Assembly (NCBI GenBank): GCA_028873155.1 | Contig: JAGWML010000016.1 | Coordinates: 1-24,456 of the forward strand | Direction of reading: 5' to 3' | DNA: 24,456 nucleotides | From: Acidobacteriota bacterium | Lineage (GTDB): Bacteria > Acidobacteriota > Terriglobia > Terriglobales > Acidobacteriaceae | Part shown: positions 1 through 6,705 of the stretch, piece after piece | Numbering within the stretch: the first letter of the stretch is position 1 | Layout of the letters: each line of letters starts with the position of its first letter | The notes under the pieces: generated by a model | Told to the model about the DNA's origin: nothing | The model's input: the letters and a program-made list of their open reading frames with translations, nothing else | Databases searched by the model: none | Made by a program: the position numbers and the translations under genes

Positions 1-124
1 CCAGCCCTCAAGCTACGCATTCGCATTCCTCATTGTGCTATTTGCTGCTGTTGCCTCGGGAATCCTGGTGAGGCGCCGTATCGCAAGGCTGGACATAGTC
101 TCGGTCCTGAAGGCGGGTGAGTGA
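1..124 (+). CDS. C-terminal end of an FtsX/MacB-type ABC transporter permease (partial)
   Basis: The reading frame is open from the window edge to a TGA at 122-124. It encodes one hydrophobic helix (AFAFLIVLFAAVASGILV) and then a basic tail with RRRIARLD and VLKAGE. A last membrane helix followed by an Arg-rich stretch, a D-x-(x)-V/A pattern and a final 'Lxx.E' is the usual ending of FtsX-like permeases of MacB-type export systems. The next gene encodes the membrane-fusion partner and starts at or across this stop codon, so the two are probably co-transcribed and translationally coupled. Only about 40 residues are visible, so the family call leans on the tail pattern and the neighbour. Confidence 0.7.
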   Translation, partial: QPSSYAFAFLIVLFAAVASGILVRRRIARLDIVSVLKAGE

Positions 125-125
125 G

Positions 126-1292
126 ATGAAGAGACGCCGTCAGTTCGTGCTGCTCGGAATCGTGCTGCTCACGATGTCCGTACTGTGGGTCGTCTTCCGG
201 CCAAAGCTCGTGCCGGTCCAGACCGTTTCCATCGAGCGGGGACCGCTCCAGGAGACAGTGGATGAAGAAGGCAAGACACGAATGCATGATCACTTCGTCG
301 TGGCAGCAACGGTTCAGGGGCAACTCAGAAGAGTGGATCTGCACGCAGGCGATCGCGTAAAGGTTGGGCAGACGCTCGGCTGGATTGACCCTGCGCCGAT
401 CGACCCGCGACAAGAGGCCGTTCTTGAAGCCCAGCTGAACAGTGCCCGTGCTGCAACACAGCAGGCCGATGCGCTTGCCGCAAGAGCCAAGGTGGACTCC
501 GCACAGGCAGAGCAGGATGTTGCGCGGGGCCGCGAACTCTATAAACACGGCATCATTTCAAAAGAGACGCTGGACAAGCAGACCACGACTCATCTCGCCA
601 TGCAGCAACAACTGCACGCGGCAGTGTCTGGCGCGGAGTCGGCTGCCTTCGAGGTTGAGAAGGCGAAGGCGGCCTTGCTCATGTATCAGGATGGCACTTC
701 CAGTCTGCCCACGCCCATGCTCTCTCCCGTCGATGGACGCGTCCTGAGGGTCATGGAACAGAGCGAGCGCGTTGTGGTTCCAGGCACACCCATTCTGGAG
801 ATTGGCTACATGCCGCGCCTTGAGGTCGTCGCCGACTTTCTGACGCGCGACGCCGTCCGCATCAAGCCGGGTATGCCTGCCGAAATCATCGACTGGGGAG
901 GCGACAAGCCGCTTCCCGCGCGCGTGAGATTGACGGAACCCGGCGGCTTCACAAAGGTCTCGGCGCTGGGAGTCGAAGAGCAGAGGGTGAACGTCATCTG
1001 TGATTTTGCCGAGAGTGCCGACGACCTGGAAGATGGCTATCACGTCGAAGTGAGGGTCATCCTCTGGGAGGGACAAAGTGTCCTGCGTGTTCCCTCCAGC
1101 GCTGTGTTTCGCTCGTCAGGAAACTGGGCAGTCTTCGTCGTGCAGAGCGGCAGGGCCGTGCAAAGAATCGTGCGCGTCGGGCATCATGGCGAGACAGACT
1201 GGGAGGTGCTGGACGGCCTGGGGCCGGGAGACCATGTCATCGTCCATCCCAGTTCCGAGGTAGACAACGGAGTCAGAGTGCAGGAAACCTGA
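126..1292 (+). CDS. HlyD/MacA-like efflux periplasmic adaptor (membrane fusion protein)
   Basis: This is probably the periplasmic adaptor of an ABC-type tripartite efflux pump, linking the inner-membrane permease encoded upstream to an outer-membrane channel. Residues 7-24 form the single N-terminal membrane anchor. A first lipoyl half-motif (about 57-88, with AGDRVKVGQTLGWIDPAP) is followed by an Ala/Gln/Glu-rich helical hairpin (about 95-190, coiled coil). The second lipoyl half follows (LSPVDGRVL, then VVVPGTPILEIG), and then beta-barrel and membrane-proximal regions. About 388 residues is normal for the family. ATG 126 lies one base after the permease stop. A GTG at 117, adding three residues and overlapping the stop, is an equally possible start. 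No outer-membrane factor or ATPase gene is in view, and the substrate cannot be told. Confidence 0.85.
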   Translation: MKRRRQFVLLGIVLLTMSVLWVVFRPKLVPVQTVSIERGPLQETVDEEGKTRMHDHFVVAATVQGQLRRVDLHAGDRVKVGQTLGWIDPAPIDPRQEAVLEAQLNSARAATQQADALAARAKVDSAQAEQDVARGRELYKHGIISKETLDKQTTTHLAMQQQLHAAVSGAESAAFEVEKAKAALLMYQDGTSSLPTPMLSPVDGRVLRVMEQSERVVVPGTPILEIGYMPRLEVVADFLTRDAVRIKPGMPAEIIDWGGDKPLPARVRLTEPGGFTKVSALGVEEQRVNVICDFAESADDLEDGYHVEVRVILWEGQSVLRVPSSAVFRSSGNWAVFVVQSGRAVQRIVRVGHHGETDWEVLDGLGPGDHVIVHPSSEVDNGVRVQET

Positions 1293-1422
1293 TCGCGGCG
1301 GGCTGGCAGGATCCACATGCGAACCCATTCCTCACTGGATCGGGTCTTGAATACCTGCACTCGTTGTCCTGTTGCCCTTTGGCCAGACCTGAGGCTTTCG
1401 CGGAAGCGGCATCGGCGCTACT

Positions 1423-1438
1423 AGGCCGCTGCCGGCCT
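1423..1438. terminator. Short hairpin just past the moeZ stop, between convergent genes
   Basis: AGGCCG and CGGCCT form a perfect 6-bp stem with a CTGC loop, two bases downstream of the moeZ stop codon. It also lies in the 147-base gap between two convergent genes. There is no U-tract on either strand, so it is at best a weak or factor-assisted terminator. Confidence 0.3.
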
Positions 1439-1439
1439 G

Positions 1440-2618
1440 CTAGTACTTGGTGACCGATGGATCAATCTGGTCGGCCCAGGCGAGGATGCCGCCGGCAAGA
1501 TTCGCGACGCGGTCATAGCCGTTCTGCTTCAGGAACTCCGCCACACGCTGGCTGCGCGCGCCGGACCTGCACTGCACCACGATCTCCTGGCCGGGGTCGA
1601 TCTCTGTCATGCGCCGCGGCACGTCGTTGAGCGGAATGAGTGTTCCGCCGATATTGGCGATCTGATACTCGTAGGGCTCACGCACGTCGAGGATAAAGAC
1701 CTCGTCACCGGCGTCCATGCGCTGTTTCAGCTCGCGCACCGTCATCTGCGGAATTCCGTTCTGCAACTTCACTTCCTCCTTGGGCTTTGGCTCAATGCCG
1801 CAAAACTGTTCGTAGTCGATTAACTCTTTCACTGTAGGGTTGGCGCCGCAGACAGGACACTCCGGGTTGCGGCGCAGCTTCAGCTCGCGGAAGCGCATCG
1901 CCAGCGCATCCACCAGCAGCAGGCGGCCGACGAGCGGCGCGCCATTGCCGAGGATGAGCTTGATGACCTCCGTGGCCTGGATCATGCCGACCAGCCCGGG
2001 CAGAATGCCGAGCACGCCGCCTTCAGCGCAACTGGGTACCAGGCCGGGCGGCGGCGGCTCGGGATAGAGGCAGCGGTAGCACGGGCCGTCTTCGGCGGCA
2101 AAGACGCTGGCCTGGCCCTCGAATCTGAAGATGGAGCCGTAGACGTTGGGCTTGCCCAGCAGGACGCAGGCGTCGTTGACCAGGTAGCGCGTGGGGAAGT
2201 TGTCCGTGCCATCGGCAACGATGTCGTAGTCCTTCAGGATTTCCAGCGCGTTGGCGCTGGTGAGGCGCGTCTCATGCTTCACGATGCGCAGCGAAGGATT
2301 GAGCGCGGTGAGCTTCTCCTCGGCGGAGTCCAGCTTCTTGCGGCCGATGTCGCGGGTGGAGTGGATGATCTGGCGCTGCAGGTTGCTCGCGTCCACCACG
2401 TCGAAATCCACCAGGCCGAGCGTGCCGACGCCCGCGGCAGCCAGATAAAACGCGAGCGGCGAGCCCAGCCCGCCCGTGCCTATGCAGACCACGCGCGCGG
2501 CCTTGAGCTTGCGCTGGCCCTCGACACCCACCTCGGGCAGAATCAGGTGACGCGAATAGCGCGCCAGCTCGTCCGTGGTGAGCTCAGGCAGCGGGATGGG
2601 TTCTGTGACCGTAGACAT
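1440..2618 (-). CDS. moeZ: MoeB/MoeZ-type sulfur-carrier adenylyltransferase fused to a rhodanese domain
   Basis: An E1-like enzyme that adenylates the C-terminal glycine of a ubiquitin-fold sulfur carrier and then helps convert it to a thiocarboxylate. The ThiF/MoeB domain (about 15-265) has the nucleotide loop GTGGLG (47-52), the zinc pairs CYRC (180/183) and CPVC (254/257), and a conserved Cys197 in PSCAEGG. The rhodanese domain (about 290-392) has the active-site loop CRSGARS with Cys350, the likely persulfide donor. The start is taken as ATG 2618, because GGAAAAG sits directly before it and the carrier gene's TAA lies seven bases upstream. A GTG at 2636 would overlap that gene and is less likely. 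Its place at the end of the cysM-mec-cysO operon points to a role in cysteine synthesis, although MoeZ proteins can also serve molybdopterin synthesis. Confidence 0.93.
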   Translation of the reverse strand: MSTVTEPIPLPELTTDELARYSRHLILPEVGVEGQRKLKAARVVCIGTGGLGSPLAFYLAAAGVGTLGLVDFDVVDASNLQRQIIHSTRDIGRKKLDSAEEKLTALNPSLRIVKHETRLTSANALEILKDYDIVADGTDNFPTRYLVNDACVLLGKPNVYGSIFRFEGQASVFAAEDGPCYRCLYPEPPPPGLVPSCAEGGVLGILPGLVGMIQATEVIKLILGNGAPLVGRLLLVDALAMRFRELKLRRNPECPVCGANPTVKELIDYEQFCGIEPKPKEEVKLQNGIPQMTVRELKQRMDAGDEVFILDVREPYEYQIANIGGTLIPLNDVPRRMTEIDPGQEIVVQCRSGARSQRVAEFLKQNGYDRVANLAGGILAWADQIDPSVTKY

Positions 2619-2625
2619 CTTTTCC

Positions 2626-2925
2626 TTACCTTTCACCGCAAGGCATGAAGGGGCTTCCGCCAGCGATGGACGGAATGATGGAGAGCGTGTCGGTCGCCGA
2701 GACTGCCGTCTCTTCTTTGGCAGGCAGGTAGCGCACGTCTTCGTCGTTCAGATACAGGTTCACAAAGGCGCGCACCTTGCCTTCGTCGTTGAAGAGGTGG
2801 CGCCGCAGGTCCGGATGCGCCGCGGTGAGCTGCGCCAGCGCTGAAGCGACCGTCGCAGCTTCAATCTCGACTGCGTTCTTGCCGCCCACGTAGGAGCGCA
2901 GCGGTGTAGGGATGAAAATCGTCAT
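2626..2925 (-). CDS. cysO: CysO/MoaD-type ubiquitin-fold sulfur carrier with a C-terminal extension
   Basis: A 99-residue beta-grasp protein that probably carries sulfur as a C-terminal thiocarboxylate for cysteine synthesis. It resembles mycobacterial CysO in its N-terminus (IPTPLR, a short loop, then GG), in FVNLYLNDEDVRYL at about 54-67, and in the ending IIPSIAGG. In CysO the protein ends at the GlyGly, but here Gly89-Gly90 is followed by nine more residues (SPFMPCGER). That tail would have to be cut off before MoeZ could adenylate the glycine, and the JAMM protease encoded next door is the obvious candidate. No strong ribosome binding site precedes ATG 2925, and the 93-base gap from the protease gene is the only wide gap in this operon. 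Confidence 0.9.
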   Translation of the reverse strand: MTIFIPTPLRSYVGGKNAVEIEAATVASALAQLTAAHPDLRRHLFNDEGKVRAFVNLYLNDEDVRYLPAKEETAVSATDTLSIIPSIAGGSPFMPCGER

Positions 2926-3018
2926 GGGGAAGCCTGTTTGACCTCGCTCCTTATAGGATGACGCAAATGGCGGCAGGGAGGCCAGAAATCTGTATGAGCA
3001 AGGCTGACGGGGTCCCTT

Positions 3019-3468
3019 CTATTCCCGCGGCTCCTCGATTGCGATGGGCTGCGGCTCATAGCGCTTGTCTTCTTCGGTCGTACCGGCAAGAAAAAAGGAA
3101 TTCGTCACCGCAGCCGTGCCCTGCGCGACCTCTGTGATGACGTAGCAGCAACCCAGCCAGTGCGCTTCGGCAAAGTCGGTCGCCGACCACTGCGCCGGGT
3201 GATCGGGATGCGAGTGGTAGAAGCCGGCGATTTCAAGGCTCTGGCGCCGTGCCTCGCGCTCAATCTTGACCAGCTCGGCCGGGGAAATCTGGTACCGGTT
3301 GTGCGCCGAGTCGGTGCGCGTGTTCCCGGCCCGCACCGCAGCCGTCACCTGCCAGCCATCTTCGACCGGCAACCCCAGCAGAGCGCCGCAGCACTCGTGC
3401 GGATAGGTCTCTTCGCCGTGTGCGCGCAGCGCCGCATACACTGCGCGCGGCAGTCGCAGCGTGCTCAT
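3019..3468 (-). CDS. mec: JAMM/MPN+ metalloprotease, Mec family
   Basis: A 149-residue zinc peptidase of the JAMM (Mov34/MPN) family. All canonical ligands are present: Glu25 in PHECCG, His85 and His87 in HSHP, then Ser95 and Asp98, giving H-x-H-x7-S-x2-D. In mycobacteria Mec+ releases cysteine from the CysO-cysteine adduct made by CysM. Here it may also trim the nine residues after the carrier's GlyGly, as reported for related proteases acting on extended carriers. Its ATG shares bases with the cysM stop (ATGA overlap), and GGGAGGA lies six bases upstream inside cysM, so translation is coupled. The family call is firm; the substrate is inferred from context. Confidence 0.92.
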   Translation of the reverse strand: MSTLRLPRAVYAALRAHGEETYPHECCGALLGLPVEDGWQVTAAVRAGNTRTDSAHNRYQISPAELVKIEREARRQSLEIAGFYHSHPDHPAQWSATDFAEAHWLGCCYVITEVAQGTAAVTNSFFLAGTTEEDKRYEPQPIAIEEPRE

Positions 3469-4406
3469 GATTCCTCCCAGAAGCGCTCGCTCAGGTAGCG
3501 GTCACCGGAGTCGGGCAGCACGGTGACCACCATGGCCGCGCGGCCTGCTGCAGCCTCCTCCCCGGCAATCCGTAGACATGCCACGATCGCTGCCGCGCCG
3601 GAGATGCCCACCAGCAGGCCCTCGTTTCGCGCGACATGCCGCGCCATTGCGTAGGCCGCTTCCGTCTCCACCTCGATCATGCGGTCGGCGAGATGCGGAT
3701 TGTAGATGGCTGGCTTCATCGATGACTCCATGTGCTTCATGCCTTCGAGGCCATGCAGCGGTGAGTCCGGCTGCACGCACACGGCCTGCATCGCCGGGTT
3801 GTGCTCCTTCAAGCGCCGCGTGGTGCCCATGAAGGTGCCGCTGGTGCCCATGCCGGCGACAAAATGTGTGAGCCTGCCACTGGTCTGCGCCAGAATCTCC
3901 GGTCCCGTGCCGCGATAGTGCGCCATCCAGTTGGCGTCGTTAGAGTACTGGTCGGCATAGAAGAAGCGCTCCGGTTCGTTGCCGGCCAGTTCACGCGCGC
4001 GGCGGATGGCGCCGTCGGGTCCTTCGGCGGGGTCGGTCCAATCAAGCTGCGCGCCATAGGCGGTCAGGATGCGTTTGCGCTCCGGCGAGACATTGCGCGG
4101 CAGTGCAAGCATGACAGGAAAACCCAGCGCCGCGCCCAGCATGGCGTAGGCGATGCCGGTGTTGCCGCTGGTAGCGTCGAGCAGCGTCTTGCCTGGTGTC
4201 AGCAGGCCGCGCGCCTTCGCATCGGCCACAATCGAGGCCGCGGCGCGGTCTTTCACGCTGCCGCCAGGGTTGGTCCACTCCGCTTTGGCCAGCAGCGTGA
4301 TGCCCGGCAGGTCGCGGACTAACTGCTCCAGGCGCAGCAGGGGGGTGTTGCCGATGCGCTCGGCAAGGGTGACTCCGGGCTGGGGATGCGGGTTGTTCAT
4401 TGTCAT
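3465..4406 (-). CDS. cysM: PLP-dependent cysteine synthase, CysM type
   Basis: A cysteine synthase-family enzyme that makes cysteine from an activated serine, here probably using thiocarboxylated CysO as sulfur donor. The 313-residue chain has the PLP lysine Lys52 in GGSVKDR, the substrate loop SGNTG (80-84) and the phosphate-binding loop GMGTSG (185-190). From memory of Mycobacterium tuberculosis CysM, the Arg220 that selects O-phosphoserine aligns with Lys224 here (GMKHMESS). A basic residue is kept, but the acceptor remains unproven. It is the first gene of the operon with mec, cysO and moeZ. ATG 4406 and ATG 4400 are both possible starts, and neither has a strong ribosome binding site. 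Confidence 0.9.
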   Translation of the reverse strand: MTMNNPHPQPGVTLAERIGNTPLLRLEQLVRDLPGITLLAKAEWTNPGGSVKDRAAASIVADAKARGLLTPGKTLLDATSGNTGIAYAMLGAALGFPVMLALPRNVSPERKRILTAYGAQLDWTDPAEGPDGAIRRARELAGNEPERFFYADQYSNDANWMAHYRGTGPEILAQTSGRLTHFVAGMGTSGTFMGTTRRLKEHNPAMQAVCVQPDSPLHGLEGMKHMESSMKPAIYNPHLADRMIEVETEAAYAMARHVARNEGLLVGISGAAAIVACLRIAGEEAAAGRAAMVVTVLPDSGDRYLSERFWEES

Positions 4407-4448
4407 GGCAGCATTGCGGGGTACGCTGCGGGTGTGCGAGATTGGAAG

Positions 4449-4475
4449 TAAGGTGATTGCACGACGCTCACCTTA
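4449..4475. promoter_or_regulatory. Perfect 8-bp inverted repeat between divergent cysM and the 4502 gene
   Basis: TAAGGTGA (4449-4456) and TCACCTTA (4468-4475) are exact reverse complements separated by 11 bases. They lie in the 95-base gap between divergent genes, where both promoters must sit. This suits a dimeric regulator's operator, although it could also act as an RNA hairpin in the leader of the plus-strand gene. The half-site does not match any regulator I know well. Confidence 0.45.
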
Positions 4476-4501
4476 TTATCTTCGCAGACAGGAATTCCGC
4501 C

Positions 4502-4957
4502 ATGGCCGTCAAGTCCCGCGTTCCCAGTTTTGATGAGATCTGTGCATCGCTCCGCTCGCACTCATTTGAAGTGACGCCCAGCAGCATGGTACCGTCCGGA
4601 GTGCTCGTCGCCAAGCATGGTGTGGCGGCGGTTCTGGCGCCGGCGATGGAAACAGGCGCGGCGGCTCAGATGGCGATTCATCCCGGCGTACTGGTAAAGG
4701 GCGAGGTGGCGCGTCTGCTGGATCGAGGGTACCAGAAGTTTATTAAGACTCATCAATATGAGTTGCCCGCGACGGCAGGCCAGTTGCATGCGATCCACAC
4801 GTTCACCGAGGAGCTGATGCAGCTGACCGGAGAGGAATGCCTGTACAACGAGGCGCTGGGGACGACGAGCGATCTTTATCGCTACGATCGCCTGCAAGGC
4901 CGCGAGACAGCGCAGACCGAGCCTGCACGCCCGTGGGAACTGACAGCGGGTCACTGA
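4502..4957 (+). CDS. Uncharacterised 151-residue protein
   Basis: I do not recognise this protein. ATG 4502 is chosen because AGGA stands about nine bases upstream; an in-frame TTG at 4457 falls inside the inverted repeat and is unlikely. The chain looks soluble, with no signal peptide, membrane helix or Cys pair. The first 60 residues appear to alternate strand and helix (PSFDEICASLRSHSFEVTP, then SGVLVAKHGVAAVLAP). The middle (about 70-120) is helical, with GYQKFIKTHQYELPATAGQL and FTEELMQLTGEECLYNEAL, and the tail is polar. Its base composition resembles its neighbours. It lies 28 bases before a tandem PilZ gene on the same strand, so the two may form an operon linked to cyclic-di-GMP responses. 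That link is context only. Confidence 0.8.
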   Translation: MAVKSRVPSFDEICASLRSHSFEVTPSSMVPSGVLVAKHGVAAVLAPAMETGAAAQMAIHPGVLVKGEVARLLDRGYQKFIKTHQYELPATAGQLHAIHTFTEELMQLTGEECLYNEALGTTSDLYRYDRLQGRETAQTEPARPWELTAGH

Positions 4958-4985
4958 CAGGCGAGATCAGAGGAGCGGCGGATCT

Positions 4986-5897
4986 ATGGCAGACGACCCA
5001 CAGCCGACCGCTGCACAACACGAACGCCGCTCCAGCGCGAGAATTGACTGCAATCTGGAAGGCTCGCTTCTCCTGATTCATCAAAATTCCTTCATTCCCT
5101 GCACCCTTGTGGATCTGAGTCTGGGCGGCTGCCGCATCCGCACGGAGAGCCGGTTTCTCGCGGGCCCCATGGTCCGCGTGGAAGTCTGCTTTCGCAGCAA
5201 TGGCGCTTCGCTCCGCCTGGCCGGCGTGACCCAGTGGACCGACCGCAACCAGGCGGCAGGGATACGGTTCATCGACATGACTCCGCACCGCATCGGGTCT
5301 CTGACGGAGTTCATTGCGACCCTCGCGCAGACGCCGTCGAAGGCGCTGGAGGTGAAAACATCAGAGAACAGCCGCGAAGCCGTTGTACAGGCCCGCGGTG
5401 TCCGTCCTGCTTCAACGAATCTTATTCACCTCGCAGCGCGAGAGACAGATGAAGACTCGCCAACCGGAACACGCGCGAGGCCATCCGCCTCAAAGGCCGA
5501 GCCGGACCGCGATGCCGAGCGCCGCGCCAGCCAGCGCTACGCGGTGGATACCGGCGCAACCGTGCATCTGCTCAACATTGCCTCGCGCATCGACGGGCAG
5601 ATTGTCGATCTGAGCCTCGGCGGCTGCAGGATTCGCACAGGGAGGCCCTTTCCGGTTGGAATCTTTCGCCGCGTGGAGACGGAGTTTCGGGTGCTTGGCC
5701 TTCCCTTTCGTCTGGGAGGCGTGACGCAGTCGTTACACGACCGGACGACCGTGGGGATTCGCTTTCTTGACATGAGTGTGCGCAAGCGCGAGCAGTTGCA
5801 GCAGCTTATCCATGAGATTGAAGAGTATCGCGCGGAGGAGCGGAGATTCGACTCCGCTGCGGAGACCCCTCCCGGCGATGAGGGAGAGGGAGTTTAG
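4986..5897 (+). CDS. Tandem PilZ-domain protein
   Basis: A 303-residue cytoplasmic protein with two PilZ domains, the common receptor fold for cyclic di-GMP. Domain one (about 13-112) has RSSAR (Arg15 and Arg19, the RxxxR motif) and DLSLGG (43-48, the D/NxSxxG motif). Domain two (about 178-285) has RASQR (Arg180 and Arg184) and DLSLGG (208-213). Both ligand motifs are complete, so each domain could bind. The domains resemble each other closely (LSLGGCRIRT occurs in both), which points to an internal duplication. A polar, low-complexity linker of roughly 65 residues separates them. No output domain is fused, so signalling must be through conformational change or a partner. AGGAG lies about 12 bases before the ATG. 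Confidence 0.9.
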   Translation: MADDPQPTAAQHERRSSARIDCNLEGSLLLIHQNSFIPCTLVDLSLGGCRIRTESRFLAGPMVRVEVCFRSNGASLRLAGVTQWTDRNQAAGIRFIDMTPHRIGSLTEFIATLAQTPSKALEVKTSENSREAVVQARGVRPASTNLIHLAARETDEDSPTGTRARPSASKAEPDRDAERRASQRYAVDTGATVHLLNIASRIDGQIVDLSLGGCRIRTGRPFPVGIFRRVETEFRVLGLPFRLGGVTQSLHDRTTVGIRFLDMSVRKREQLQQLIHEIEEYRAEERRFDSAAETPPGDEGEGV

Positions 5898-5906
5898 GCA
5901 CTGCCA

Positions 5907-6362
5907 CTAGTGCAGCAGGCTGCCCGCCTCCGCCGTCGCAAAGCTGCATTCGGCGCAGGTGCAGTTGCGCCGCAGAAATTCCCATGAGTAGATGCCGCTG
6001 GCGTGGCCGTCGAGCCAGTTGAACTGGAGCGCGTAGCGGCCCACCGGCTGCGCGCCCGCTGGCTTGGCGGGCGGCTGGTACATCGGCAGCAAGTCGGCGG
6101 ACTTCGCCTTCGGCTGGCCGATCTTGCGTCCCTCGTTTTTGCGCTCTTCGACGCATGTGGCGCAGGGGCAGGCATCGCGCAGCCAGGCAAAGCTCCAGGC
6201 GCTCTGGTGCCCGTCCTGCCATTCGATTTCGAGGCCCTTGCCCTCGGTGAGCAGCACGCGCACCTTCGCCGGCGTCATGGCGATACGCGGCAGCGGGCGG
6301 CTTTCGTGCTCGTCGCGCGCTTGTTCCTCTTTGGAGATGTAGCGGATGCCCTCGTGGCTCAT
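5907..6362 (-). CDS. DUF971 domain protein (GBBH-like N-terminal fold)
   Basis: A 151-residue protein with the DUF971 pattern: a short strand region (LEIEWQDGHQSAW), then FAWLRDACPCATCVEER, and later FNWLDGHASGIYSWEFLRR. This fold is the N-terminal domain of gamma-butyrobetaine hydroxylase and also occurs next to Mrp-type iron-sulfur proteins, for example in plant HCF101. Two Cys groups, CPCATC and CTCAEC, could bind a metal. It is the last gene of a close-packed operon with a SemiSWEET and a TauE-like transporter (4-base gap to the former). The molecular role is unknown. A link to iron-sulfur or sulfur metabolism is only an inference from where this domain occurs elsewhere. Confidence 0.88.
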   Translation of the reverse strand: MSHEGIRYISKEEQARDEHESRPLPRIAMTPAKVRVLLTEGKGLEIEWQDGHQSAWSFAWLRDACPCATCVEERKNEGRKIGQPKAKSADLLPMYQPPAKPAGAQPVGRYALQFNWLDGHASGIYSWEFLRRNCTCAECSFATAEAGSLLH

Positions 6363-6366
6363 AGCC

Positions 6367-6702
6367 TTATTTTATCGAATCGACCTTGCGTGAGTCCGCG
6401 CGCAGTTCGCTCCGCGGGCCCACGCGGTCGTAGCGCAGCTTCAACACCAGGATTGCAAGGGCCAGCATCAGCGTAATGGCGTTGGCCACCGTGATGGGCC
6501 CCGAGCCAATGCCGATGCCGTAGATGAGCCAGCATGCAACGCCGAAGCTGAAGAGCAGGAACATCGTCAGCGAGATGTCGCGCGCGCTCTTGCGCCGCCA
6601 GACCCGGATGAGTTGAGGCAGAAACGAAATCGTCGTGCAGGTGGCCGCGGTGGAGCCGATCCAGTTATAGACCGCGGGGGAGAATTGGTGCAGTGGATGC
6701 AT
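6367..6702 (-). CDS. SemiSWEET (PQ-loop/MtN3) small sugar transporter
   Basis: A 111-residue membrane protein of one triple-helix bundle, the size of bacterial SemiSWEETs, which pair up to form a sugar uniporter. The three helices are about 11-35, 43-66 and 69-92. The PQ motif at Pro29-Gln30 (ISFLPQLIRVW) is followed by the basic loop RRKSARDIS, both typical. Only three bases separate it from the upstream tauE-like gene and four from the DUF971 gene, so all three are probably one transcript. The C-terminus is a charged cytosolic tail. The sugar carried cannot be read from the sequence. Confidence 0.88.
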   Translation of the reverse strand: MHPLHQFSPAVYNWIGSTAATCTTISFLPQLIRVWRRKSARDISLTMFLLFSFGVACWLIYGIGIGSGPITVANAITLMLALAILVLKLRYDRVGPRSELRADSRKVDSIK

Positions 6703-6705
6703 GGG

